Positions 5,716 to 15,052 of a stretch of 23,794 bases of DNA are shown here, in pieces (the first letter of the stretch is position 1; each line of letters starts with the position of its first letter). The stretch is from NCBI GenBank assembly GCA_964642855.1, contig CAZXSK010000061.1:1-23794 (forward strand), read 5' to 3'. The DNA is from CAZXSK01 sp964642855 (GTDB lineage Bacteria; Planctomycetota; Phycisphaerae; SM23-33). The notes beneath the pieces were generated by a model. It saw only the letters and a list, made by a program, of their open reading frames with translations. It made no database searches and was not told the DNA's origin. The position numbers and the translations under genes were made by a program.

Positions 5716-8700
5716 ATGAAGCCCGAATCGATTCGCAGTGACACAGCCCGTCCGTGTTTCCCCCGCTGGTCTGTGGCGATCCCGCTGCTGCTGGTGATCC
5801 TCTCAGCCGTGCATCCGGCTACGGCCCAGTGGCGAGGCCGGGGTGGCGCGAAGGTGGGAACCGTCCTGGTCGACGCCGACGAGGAGCTCAAGAGCATCCT
5901 CACCAAGGCGGAGGGGTTCATCGAATCCGAGCACTATCCCGAAGCCATCGCGGTGCTGCAGGAGATGATCAACCGAGAGAAGGCCGGTTATATCGAGCGG
6001 AAGGGCAGCAAGGGGTTGTATGTTTCGCTGGCGGTGCGCGCGAGCCAGCTGCTGGCGACGATGGGCGAAGAAGGCCAGCGGCTGTATGAATCGCAGTACG
6101 GTATCGAAGCCGAGCGGCTGTATCAGTTGGCGATGGAGACCGGCGAGATCGCTCCGCTTCGTGAGATCGTGCATAAGTATGTCAACACGTCGGTCGGTCC
6201 GAGGGCCTTGGAGCGTCTGGCGACGATTTACTTCGATCGCGGGATGTTCTCGCAGGCTGCCCACGCATGGCGGAGGCGCCTGGAGGTCCGGCCTGACGAG
6301 CAGGAGATTCCGCTGCTGCTGGCCAAGGCGGTCGCGGCGCACCACCTGGCCGGGGAAGGCAGGCAACTTACCACGCCCCTCAACCGGCTGAAGAAGGAGT
6401 TCCCCGAGGCGACGGCGACCCTCGGCGGGCGCGAGCAGAAGCTCGTGGATTTTGCCCAGCGTGTCATGAAGCTCACTCCCCCCGGTGCCCGGGCGGCAGA
6501 GCTGGCCGAAGGAGGCTGGCCGGGACTGACCGCCTTTGCCGACGGCATGGGCAGGATGCAGAGCAGCGACGTGGTACTGCTTCCGCAATGGGCGTACCCC
6601 GAGGGCAACGTTTCCAAGCGAAGCCTCAATTCGCTGATCGCCCAGAGGCAGTCGCTGCTGACCGGAAGGCGGAACAATGCCGGGAAGATCCGCTACCGTG
6701 GCGGGACGATGGTCGTCGAGCAGGGCAAGGACAAGTACTTCCCGTTCCCGGGCATTATCCAGCCTGTGGTGGCTGGTTCGTGGGCAATCTACCGCACCGA
6801 CGAGACAGTCATCGCTCGTGACCTGCACACCGGCGAGTTGGCCTGGAAGGCATTCGCCGTGCCGATGGTCCGCTCGGACACGGCGGGGGGCAACCCCGCG
6901 GCGCTGCGGATCCGCGATCTGGGGAGGCATCGCCTGACGGTCGGCGGGGACATGGTCTTCACGCTGTACGGGTTCCGGCAGTACACCTATGGTCACAAGC
7001 GGTTCCGGCGGAACAACCAGCCCAAGGAACCGGACGACACGTCCGGCATCGCTGCGATTTCGCTCTCGCGCAAGGGCAAGGTGATGTGGCAGGTGGGCAA
7101 CGGCAAATCCGCACCGGGTGACGATGACGAACTCGTGAAGACCTGCAAGTTCGTCTCGGCTCCGACCTACCTCGATGGCAGGCTGTACGTGCTGGCCAGC
7201 TACATCCAGGAGTATCACGTTCTCTGTCTCGACGCCACCACCGGGCGGGTGCTGTGGCGCAAGGCGATCTGCCAGATGCCCGCCATGCAGCAGCGGTCGG
7301 GCTACCACCTCGACTACCTCTTGTCGGTGGGGTCGCCCCCGGCCATCGTGGACGGAAAGGTGTACGTCTGCACCAATGCCGGTGCGGTCGTCTGCATCGA
7401 CGCCGCCACCGGTCAGGGGCTCTGGGCGTACCAGTACGACAGCGAGGTCAATACGGGCAACATGCAACCGAACCTGCGCGACGGCCGGCCTGTGGTCCGG
7501 GGCGCCAACCCGGTGATCGTCACGCGCGGGCGAGTGATCTGCCTTCCCGCCGACGGCGCCCAGTTGTTGTGCCTCAGTACCGAGGACGGCCGGCCGATGT
7601 GGTCGTCCATGCCTCAGGTCAACGAAATGGTGCTCACGGCGATCGATTCCGATCGGATCCTCTTGTCAGGCCCGGGCCTGACCGTGCGGTCGGTGATGGA
7701 CGGCAAGACGATCCACGAGGCGGGGAACCTTGGCGACGTTCACGGCCGGCCTGCAGTGACGGAAGACCAGGTGATCGCCTCGGGCCTGGGGCGCATTTAT
7801 CGCATGGATCTCGACAGCTACCGGGTATCGGTGGCTACCCAGATCACCCAGAACGGGGTGGTGGGCAACCTGGTGAGCATCGATGGAGCCCTGGTGGCTG
7901 CCAACCCCACCGGCGTGTGTGCCTACGTGGAATACGAAGTCGCCCGTCGGGCGCAGAAGGAACGCCTCGAGAAGCTCTCCGGCAAGCAGCGCATGGAGCA
8001 GCTTTACGAGCTGGGTGTGCTGGGCTTCGGGGCGGGGCGATACGAGCACGCCCTGGAAGACTTCCAGGCTGCGTGGAAGCTCGCGGGCGAGTTGGGCGAT
8101 GCCGACCGCAGGCAGTTGCTGCGCGTCAAGCTGCACGCCTGCTATGTGTCTTTGGGCAACCTCGCCGAGACCGAAGAGAAGCGTGTGGAACTGTTTGGAA
8201 AAGCGCTGGAACTGTCCCAGACGGATCAGGAGAAGGCGCACATGATGCTCCGGCTGGCCTACGCGATGAAAAGCAAGCCCGCCGAGGCAGCCGGTTGGGC
8301 GCAGAAGCTTTCCGACCAGTTCGGGCAGGAGAAGATCGTCGACGTGAAAATCGGTCCCGATGCCTCCGGGCTGACGCGCCTGGACAGCACGCGGGCCCGG
8401 CGCGAAGCGAAGGCGATCGCCCAGGACTACATCGCCCGGCTGATCGACAAGCACGGCCAGAAGATCTACGCCGAGTTCGACAAGCAGGCCGAGCAGGCCC
8501 TCGCCAAGGCGATCGAACTCAAGGATCCGGCCAAGATCCACGCGGTGGCGAAGCGCTGGCCTCACAGCATCGCCGCCCAGAAGGGCCTCTATGCGGCTGC
8601 GGAGATCTACTACGTGCAGGGCAAGGCGATGGCCGACAAGGAGAAGGGCGAAAGCCAGATCGACAAGGCCATTCATCTGCTTGGGGAAGTCGCCCGCGAC

Positions 8701-10305
8701 AAGGGCCACCCCAACCGCCTCGAAGCTACCGTGGCGCTTGCGATGATCTATGCCAACCGCGACCAATGGGTAGCGGCGGGGCTTACCATCGAGTCTGCCC
8801 GCGAAGCGGACAAGAGCAAGGGGATCTCCTTCGGCGACCTGCAGACCACCGTCGGCGAGGCGATTCGCAAGGTTGACGACACCGAGAAGTTCGTTCCCGA
8901 GCAGCAGGAGACCGGCAGCGGCCTGAAGCTTGACGGCGGACTCGAAGCGGTTTTCACGATCGAGGGCGAGTTTGCCCACCTGCTGCGGGACGAAACCCAG
9001 CGGCCCGTCACGTACGACGGCAAGGTATTCGTGGTCGAAGGCTCGCGGGTGGCGATGGTCGACCCGGCTGCTTCCGACGCCAACGACGCGATCCTCTGGA
9101 AGGGCGTTCTGTCCCGGGATGTCTCGAAAGAGGGCGCCTACGTTCATCGCCGCGGGCAGCTGATCGGCGGGCTGAGCAACGACGGAAGCGTGCTTGCTGT
9201 CTGCGACAGCGAGGGCGTCTGCTTTTTCTCCACGACGACGGGCAAGCGACGCTTTCCCGAGCGCAGCATCGACAGCTTGGGTCTGTCTGACTTTCGCGGG
9301 GCGGCCGAGAGCGCCGGTGTGATCGTTCTCGCCGACAGCCGGGGCGTGCTGACCATGATCGACATCGGATCGGGCACCAAGACCCATGGAGACTACCAGA
9401 TCCGCGTGGTGGGGGGCGATCGCGCTCCTTCCTCCCGGATCGTCGCAACTGCCGGCAGGGTGTTTGTGCTCCATGACGGAGGCAAACGTTTGTCGTGCTT
9501 CGGGATAGAAGACGCCCGCGTTCATGGTCGCTGGCCGGTCAACGCCGAACCCCAGGGCCCCCTGAGCTATGCCATTACGCCCGGAGGCCTGCTGTTGTTG
9601 CTGGGCAACGACAAACTCCAGGCCTACGACATCGGCCGGCCTTTCAAGCCAGTCTGGGAGCACGAATACCCGGCCGAGCTGAGATCGCGAATCCTGGCCT
9701 GCGGACAGGACTCGGTGGTGATGTCCCGGCGGTCAAACTCAGGCACCATGGACGTGCTTTCGCTGCTGAATGGCGAGCTTGTGGCGGAAATCGGGGTGCA
9801 GCGCATAGGGGGAGACTGGGGCACGCCGGTAGCGGCTACCCTGGACGCCGACAAGGTGCTGTTGATTGCCTCGGGCAAGAGCAACAATCGGTTCGGAGGG
9901 CAGGGCGGGCAATCGTTCGGAGCCTGGGCCCAGTGCTTTGACCTGGGCAAGGATGGTGCCACCGAGCCTGCCTGGTCGACCGCGCTGGATGACCAGACCA
10001 GCCACAGCTACGTGGCGCCCGGCGATCTCTCGCCTGTGATCGCCGGCGACTACATGTTGTTCGCGACGCGCACCTACTGGGATCGTGAAGAAGTAGGCCG
10101 ACTGTGGGTGGTCGACCGTCGGGGGGGCAGTCTGGTGGCGACAGAGAAGCTGACGATGGAGTTCGGCGAGGACGAAGACCAGGACAGTTGGAGTACTCGA
10201 GCCCATCAGCGGCGAAGCCTGCTGGCGCAGCCTGTGGTGGCCAGCGGGCGTGTGGCGGTGGAATCGGCCCGGGGAGTCACCGTCCTGGCGGGCAAATCCC
10301 GCTGA
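5716..10305 (+). CDS. Large secreted PQQ-type beta-propeller protein with TPR-like middle
   Basis: A 1529-residue exported protein of unknown function. The N-terminus is a signal peptide (basic start, hydrophobic 19-33, likely cleavage after HPATA at 37). Residues about 50-250 are helical repeats. A first PQQ-like propeller spans about 340-755, with typical blade ends LDATTGRVLWR (505-515) and IDAATGQGLW (561-570). Residues about 760-1065 form a second helical, TPR-like block starting MEQLYELGVLGFG. A second propeller-like region fills 1075-1529. Such propellers are BamB-like protein-interaction platforms; no PQQ-dehydrogenase catalytic residues were identified. I chose ATG 5716 (GGTGG five bases upstream, signal peptide immediately after). 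ATG 5704 adds four residues; the frame stays open back to 5461 but without a signal peptide or ribosome site there. The next gene follows after 89 bases with no terminator seen, so co-transcription is likely. Confidence 0.9.
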   Translation: MKPESIRSDTARPCFPRWSVAIPLLLVILSAVHPATAQWRGRGGAKVGTVLVDADEELKSILTKAEGFIESEHYPEAIAVLQEMINREKAGYIERKGSKGLYVSLAVRASQLLATMGEEGQRLYESQYGIEAERLYQLAMETGEIAPLREIVHKYVNTSVGPRALERLATIYFDRGMFSQAAHAWRRRLEVRPDEQEIPLLLAKAVAAHHLAGEGRQLTTPLNRLKKEFPEATATLGGREQKLVDFAQRVMKLTPPGARAAELAEGGWPGLTAFADGMGRMQSSDVVLLPQWAYPEGNVSKRSLNSLIAQRQSLLTGRRNNAGKIRYRGGTMVVEQGKDKYFPFPGIIQPVVAGSWAIYRTDETVIARDLHTGELAWKAFAVPMVRSDTAGGNPAALRIRDLGRHRLTVGGDMVFTLYGFRQYTYGHKRFRRNNQPKEPDDTSGIAAISLSRKGKVMWQVGNGKSAPGDDDELVKTCKFVSAPTYLDGRLYVLASYIQEYHVLCLDATTGRVLWRKAICQMPAMQQRSGYHLDYLLSVGSPPAIVDGKVYVCTNAGAVVCIDAATGQGLWAYQYDSEVNTGNMQPNLRDGRPVVRGANPVIVTRGRVICLPADGAQLLCLSTEDGRPMWSSMPQVNEMVLTAIDSDRILLSGPGLTVRSVMDGKTIHEAGNLGDVHGRPAVTEDQVIASGLGRIYRMDLDSYRVSVATQITQNGVVGNLVSIDGALVAANPTGVCAYVEYEVARRAQKERLEKLSGKQRMEQLYELGVLGFGAGRYEHALEDFQAAWKLAGELGDADRRQLLRVKLHACYVSLGNLAETEEKRVELFGKALELSQTDQEKAHMMLRLAYAMKSKPAEAAGWAQKLSDQFGQEKIVDVKIGPDASGLTRLDSTRARREAKAIAQDYIARLIDKHGQKIYAEFDKQAEQALAKAIELKDPAKIHAVAKRWPHSIAAQKGLYAAAEIYYVQGKAMADKEKGESQIDKAIHLLGEVARDKGHPNRLEATVALAMIYANRDQWVAAGLTIESAREADKSKGISFGDLQTTVGEAIRKVDDTEKFVPEQQETGSGLKLDGGLEAVFTIEGEFAHLLRDETQRPVTYDGKVFVVEGSRVAMVDPAASDANDAILWKGVLSRDVSKEGAYVHRRGQLIGGLSNDGSVLAVCDSEGVCFFSTTTGKRRFPERSIDSLGLSDFRGAAESAGVIVLADSRGVLTMIDIGSGTKTHGDYQIRVVGGDRAPSSRIVATAGRVFVLHDGGKRLSCFGIEDARVHGRWPVNAEPQGPLSYAITPGGLLLLLGNDKLQAYDIGRPFKPVWEHEYPAELRSRILACGQDSVVMSRRSNSGTMDVLSLLNGELVAEIGVQRIGGDWGTPVAATLDADKVLLIASGKSNNRFGGQGGQSFGAWAQCFDLGKDGATEPAWSTALDDQTSHSYVAPGDLSPVIAGDYMLFATRTYWDREEVGRLWVVDRRGGSLVATEKLTMEFGEDEDQDSWSTRAHQRRSLLAQPVVASGRVAVESARGVTVLAGKSR

Positions 10306-10394
10306 CCGTCGACGAAATATGCGCGCCCGCCGGGCGTCTGGATAGTTGCAGCCGGAATGACCCGACCTGCAGACCTAGAAGGAGTGCCCGGGCG

Positions 10395-11480
10395 ATGGAA
10401 CACCTCCAGCAATGGCGCCGCATGCTGGTCGTATGGGCGATGACGGGAACGATGGGGATCTTCTGTTCAGCGGCGTCGGCCGACGCTCCCAGCCGCGTGC
10501 TGCCCGACCTCGTGAAACCCTCGACGGTCAAGATGATCGACCGCGCGATGAACTACCTTTCCAAGACCCAGAGGCGGGACGGCAGCTGGATGAACAACGG
10601 CGGCTATGGGGGATATCCCGCCGTGATGAGCTCCCTGGCCGGTCTGGCGATGATGTCGGGCGGGTCCACCGCCGAGAACGGGCCCCATCACAAGGAGGTC
10701 CGGCGGGCGATGACGTTCATCCTCCGTCTGGCGGAGAACAATCCGGACGGGTTGATCTGCCAGACGGGCGGTCAGACCATGTATGCTCACGGTTTCTCCC
10801 TGCTTTTCCTGGCCAACTGCTACGGGGTCGACGGGAGTCCGGAATACGAGGCCCGGCTGAAAAAGGCGCTCGACAAGGCCGTTGCCGTGGTGGGCAAGTC
10901 CCAGTCCGACAAGGGTGGATGGTACTACACGCCCGGCTCGAATTCGGACGAGGGCTCGGTGACGGTCACCCAGCTTCAGGCGCTCCGGGCGTGTCGTAAC
11001 GTGGGCATCAAGGTGCCCAAACGCGTGATATCCAAGGCGGTGGACTACCTCAAGCTCTGCCAGAACGGCGACGGGGGGATCAGTTACTCCGCATCCAGTC
11101 GGGGTTCCAGCAGGCCTGCCATCTCTGCCGCTGCGATCGCATGTTTCTACTCGGCGGGCATCTACGATCGCACGTCAGGCGGGTCGGGCGAGGAGGCCAA
11201 GATGGTCGAACGCCTCGTGCGGTACGTTCAGGGGGCCTGTCCGGTCAATGGGGGCAGTGGATTCTACTTCTATCAGAACCTCTATCTTGCCCAGGCGATG
11301 TACATGCGTGGCGGGGCGGACTGGAAGAACTTTTACCCGGCGATGTGCCAGCAACTGGAGACCATGCAGTCTTCCGACGGGAGTTGGAACGGCGACAGCA
11401 ACGGCACGACGTACGGGACCGCGATTGCGGGGATAATTCTCCAGCTACCCTATGGGTATTTGCCCATCGTTCAGCGATAA
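10395..11480 (+). CDS. Secreted QW-repeat alpha/alpha-barrel protein, paralogue 1
   Basis: This 361-residue protein belongs to the prenyltransferase/squalene-oxidase-repeat fold group by its glycine-rich QW-type motifs: QRRDGSW (59-65), QSDKGGW (170-176), QNGDGG (223-228) and QSSDGSW (325-331). A signal peptide (about 1-29, ending SAASA) sends it out of the cytoplasm, and the DxDD acid motif of squalene-hopene cyclases is not present, so it is probably not a terpene cyclase. A binding or structural role in the periplasm is more plausible. AGAAGGAG (10377-10384) lies ten bases before the ATG. It is followed by a strong terminator and then by a close paralogue with the same C-terminal PYGYLPIVQ ending. 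Substrate and partners are unknown. Confidence 0.88.
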   Translation: MEHLQQWRRMLVVWAMTGTMGIFCSAASADAPSRVLPDLVKPSTVKMIDRAMNYLSKTQRRDGSWMNNGGYGGYPAVMSSLAGLAMMSGGSTAENGPHHKEVRRAMTFILRLAENNPDGLICQTGGQTMYAHGFSLLFLANCYGVDGSPEYEARLKKALDKAVAVVGKSQSDKGGWYYTPGSNSDEGSVTVTQLQALRACRNVGIKVPKRVISKAVDYLKLCQNGDGGISYSASSRGSSRPAISAAAIACFYSAGIYDRTSGGSGEEAKMVERLVRYVQGACPVNGGSGFYFYQNLYLAQAMYMRGGADWKNFYPAMCQQLETMQSSDGSWNGDSNGTTYGTAIAGIILQLPYGYLPIVQR

Positions 11481-11520
11481 TCCCAAATCCTTCGGGAACA
11501 TCCCCAGCGGGTGTTCGTCA

Positions 11521-11558
11521 GACCCTCGTCGGGAGACCCGAAGAGGGTCGTATTTTTC
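11521..11558 (+). terminator. Intrinsic terminator between the two paralogues
   Basis: GACCCTC-G-TCGGG (11521-11533) pairs with CCCGA-A-GAGGGTC (11537-11549) around an AGA loop. That is 12 base pairs with one G-A mismatch, followed by GTA and TTTTT (11553-11557). It should end most transcripts arriving from the propeller gene and paralogue 1. Confidence 0.87.
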
Positions 11559-11575
11559 TCCGGCTGGTTGCCTGC

Positions 11576-11591
11576 GCCCGCCAGAGCGGGC
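11576..11591 (+). other. Stem-loop upstream of paralogue 2
   Basis: GCCCGC (11576-11581) and GCGGGC (11586-11591) form a perfect 6-bp stem with a CAGA loop, between the terminator and the ribosome-binding site of paralogue 2. No convincing promoter was found in this 59-base interval, so paralogue 2 may depend on read-through or on a promoter type I cannot recognise. Confidence 0.35.
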
Positions 11592-11617
11592 CAGGCCAGA
11601 ATACACAGGACGTGACC

Positions 11618-12730
11618 ATGACCCACAGGACGATCAAGAAGCGTGGATGCAGTCGGATGCTGGCTGCCGGACTGGCGACGCTGCTGGTTGCGGGCATCGT
11701 TGCCCGGCCGGCGTCGGCGGAGCCCCCAAGCAAGGTGCTGCCGGATCTCGTGGACCGGCCTACCATCAAGGCCATCGACCGCGGGATGAACTACCTCGCC
11801 AAGACCCAGCGGCGTGACGGAAGCTGGCTGAACCAGGGCGGCTGGGGCAGCTATCCTGCCGTGATGAGCGCGCTGTCGGGCCTGTCGTTCATGGCGGGGG
11901 GATCGACGGCGTCGTCGGGCCCGTACTCCAAGGAGGTCCGCCGGGCGCTGGCGTATCTGCTGCGCCTGTCCGAGAGCAATAAGGATGGCTACATCACGGG
12001 TTCCAACTCAGGTCGCGGGATGTACGGCCACGGGTTCTCGATGCTGTTTCTGGCCTCCTGCTACGGCACGGAGGGCAGCGCCGAGTACGGCGAGCGTCTC
12101 AAAACCGCCCTGGACAAGGCGGTCAAGGTGTGCACCTCGGCCCAGTCAGGCAAGGGCGGGTGGTACTACACACCCACCAGCCGCAGCGACGAGGGGTCGG
12201 TGACCGTCACGCAACTCCAGTCGCTTCGTGCGTGCCGGAACGTGGGCATCAAGGTGCCCAAGAAGACTATCTCCGAGGCGGTCAACTACCTCAAGATCTG
12301 CCAGAACGGCGACGGGGGGATCAGCTACTCGGCCTCCAGCCGGGGTTCGAGTCGTCCGGCGATTTCGGCCGCTGCGATCGCCTGTTTCTATTCAGCGGGC
12401 ATCTACGATCGCACCACCGGCGGAGCGGGCGAAGAGGCCAAGATGGTCGAGAAGCTCGTGAAGTACGTCAAGGGCAAGGTAACGGTCGACCAAGGCGGCG
12501 GCTACAGCGGATATTACTTTTACACTCACCTGTACATGTCGCAGGTGATGTACATGCGAGGCGGGGCGGACTGGAAGGGCTACTACCCGAAGATGGCCCG
12601 CAAGCTGCGGGACATGCAGGCTGCCGACGGCAGCTGGAATGGTGACAATATCGGGACGGTGTACGGGACGGCGATTGCGGGGATCATCCTCCAGCTGCCG
12701 TACGGATACCTGCCGATCGTGCAGAAATAG
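11618..12730 (+). CDS. Secreted QW-repeat alpha/alpha-barrel protein, paralogue 2
   Basis: A 370-residue tandem paralogue of the preceding gene. It has an export signal (about 1-34, ending ARPASA), the same QW-type motifs QRRDGSW (64-70), QSGKGGW (176-182), QNGDGG (229-234) and QAADGSW (334-340), and the same C-terminal PYGYLPIVQ. A 39-residue block beginning CQNGDGGISY (228 onward) is identical in both copies at protein level but differs at many synonymous positions. The middle (about 120-135) and the loop near 290-300 differ most. No DxDD catalytic motif is present, so terpene cyclase activity is unlikely. AGGA (11607-11610) precedes the ATG by seven bases. The gene lies 78 bases before moxR with no terminator between, so it may be the first gene of the MoxR operon. 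Function unknown. Confidence 0.88.
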   Translation: MTHRTIKKRGCSRMLAAGLATLLVAGIVARPASAEPPSKVLPDLVDRPTIKAIDRGMNYLAKTQRRDGSWLNQGGWGSYPAVMSALSGLSFMAGGSTASSGPYSKEVRRALAYLLRLSESNKDGYITGSNSGRGMYGHGFSMLFLASCYGTEGSAEYGERLKTALDKAVKVCTSAQSGKGGWYYTPTSRSDEGSVTVTQLQSLRACRNVGIKVPKKTISEAVNYLKICQNGDGGISYSASSRGSSRPAISAAAIACFYSAGIYDRTTGGAGEEAKMVEKLVKYVKGKVTVDQGGGYSGYYFYTHLYMSQVMYMRGGADWKGYYPKMARKLRDMQAADGSWNGDNIGTVYGTAIAGIILQLPYGYLPIVQK

Positions 12731-12808
12731 CGCGTTCTCTACGAGGACCGACCAAGCGAAACCACGCCTGCCGGCGGGCGGGCACATCGAGTTGAGAAGG
12801 AGATTCAC

Positions 12809-13897
<1,089 letters not shown>

Positions 13898-13907
13898 GCA
13901 GGTTACC

Positions 13908-13988
13908 CCCGGCCCGGGCGGGCGGTACGTTCGCCCGGGTCCGGCGCTTCGCGCTGGTGCATTGCCTCGGCGCCCCGCACCGGGGGCG
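13908..13988 (+). other. Cluster of three stem-loops between moxR and the DUF58 gene
   Basis: Three hairpins follow one another in a 125-base spacer. CCCGGGCG (13913-13920) pairs with CGCCCGGG (13932-13939), extendable with CCGG on both sides. CCGGCGC then pairs with GCGCTGG around TTC (13941-13957, one G-T pair). Last, CGCCCC (13971-13976) pairs with GGGGCG (13983-13988). No T-runs follow, so they are not intrinsic terminators. They may stabilise or process the operon mRNA. Confidence 0.45.
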
Positions 13989-14022
13989 TCAGCGGCCGGC
14001 CTGACCCAGGAAAAGCGACGAC

Positions 14023-14961
14023 ATGGCAGAAGCTACCGAAAACCTCATGAAGTACCTCGACCCGAAGGTGCTCTCGAAGATCACCCGGCTGGATCTCCAG
14101 GCCCGGCTGGTCGTCGAGGGGTTCATCTCGGGCATGCACCGCAGTCCGTTCCACGGATTCTCGGTCGAGTTCGCCGCCCACCGCGAGTACGTGCCCGGCG
14201 ACGATCTCAAGCACCTCGACTGGAAAGTTCTCGGCAAGACCGACCGGTACTACATCAAGCAGTACGAGGAGGAAACCAACCTCAAGGCGACCTTCCTCGT
14301 CGATGCCAGCGAGTCGATGCATTACGGCACCGAGGGACGTTCCGACGGGATGACCAAGTACCAGTACGCGGCCGCTGCGGCGGCTTCGATGGCGTTTCTC
14401 CTGCTCCAGCAGCAGGATGCCGTCGGCTTGGGGGTCTTCGACGAGGCGCTCAAGACGTACGTCTCGCCGTCGGCAAACCCCAACACCATCAAGAACTTCG
14501 TCCATGGCCTGGAGACCGGCGAGCTGAAAGCCAAGACGTCGCTCGAGGGGGTCTGCCACGCCGTGGCGGAGAAGATCCCCCGACGAGGAATGGTGTGCGT
14601 CGTCAGCGACCTGCTGACGGACATCGACAGCCTGATCCGAGGGCTGCAGCACTTCCTGCACTACGGCCACGAGGTGCTCGTGCTGCACGTGATGGACGAA
14701 GACGAACTGACGTTCCCGTTCCAGGGCAACACGCAGTTCCGTGGCCTGGAGCAGATGGGCGAGTTGCTGGTCGAGCCCCGGGCGCTTCGCGACGGCTACC
14801 TCGAGAGCCTCAACGAGTTCCTCCACGAGGTGAAGCGCAAGTGCGTCGCGGGGCGCATCGACTACAAGCTGATCTCGACGGCGGACTATCTGGACGCAGC
14901 CTTGCTGACGTTCCTGTCAGCGCGAGCGGCAGCGGTCCGCAAGGCAGGATCCAAGCGGTAA
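14023..14961 (+). CDS. DUF58 protein (VWA-like MoxR partner)
   Basis: DUF58 proteins are the standard neighbours of MoxR ATPases and carry a VWA-type metal-binding fold. The 312-residue product shows the family core SPFHGFSVEFAAHREYVPGD (41-60), the HLDWKVLGKTDRYYIKQYEE segment (64-83), and an intact MIDAS-type DASES (94-98). No membrane span is visible, so it should be cytoplasmic and could bridge MoxR to the membrane VWA proteins encoded next. The start is supported by family alignment rather than by ribosome-site strength: AGGA lies 11 bases upstream, rather far, and a second in-frame ATG follows at residue 9. The spacer before it is full of hairpins. Confidence 0.93.
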   Translation: MAEATENLMKYLDPKVLSKITRLDLQARLVVEGFISGMHRSPFHGFSVEFAAHREYVPGDDLKHLDWKVLGKTDRYYIKQYEEETNLKATFLVDASESMHYGTEGRSDGMTKYQYAAAAAASMAFLLLQQQDAVGLGVFDEALKTYVSPSANPNTIKNFVHGLETGELKAKTSLEGVCHAVAEKIPRRGMVCVVSDLLTDIDSLIRGLQHFLHYGHEVLVLHVMDEDELTFPFQGNTQFRGLEQMGELLVEPRALRDGYLESLNEFLHEVKRKCVAGRIDYKLISTADYLDAALLTFLSARAAAVRKAGSKR

Positions 14962-14971
14962 CGAACGAACC

Positions 14972-15035
14972 GGTCCGGGCGGCTTGGGTCGTCGGACCTG
15001 ACAGGTGGCATGCCCAGCCGGGCTTCCCGGCGGGC
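14972..15035 (+). other. Stem-loops between the DUF58 gene and the BatA-type gene
   Basis: GGTCCG (14972-14977) pairs with CGGACC (14993-14998). Next, GCCC-A-GCCGGG (15012-15022) pairs with CCCGGC-GGGC (15026-15035) around CTT, giving ten base pairs with one bulged A. The second hairpin ends seven bases before the AGGA ribosome site of the next gene. No T-run follows. Confidence 0.45.
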
Positions 15036-15052
15036 GAGCACAGGAATCGACA

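Noticed and set aside
5803..9663. Two long minus-strand open frames (554 and 665 codons) opposite the propeller gene
   Set aside because: Shadows of a plus-strand gene with signal peptide and PQQ repeat motifs; the antisense products show no domain.
10395..12730. Squalene-hopene cyclase or prenyltransferase enzymes
   Set aside because: The fold motifs fit, but both proteins are exported, are short (361 and 370 residues) and lack the DxDD catalytic motif.
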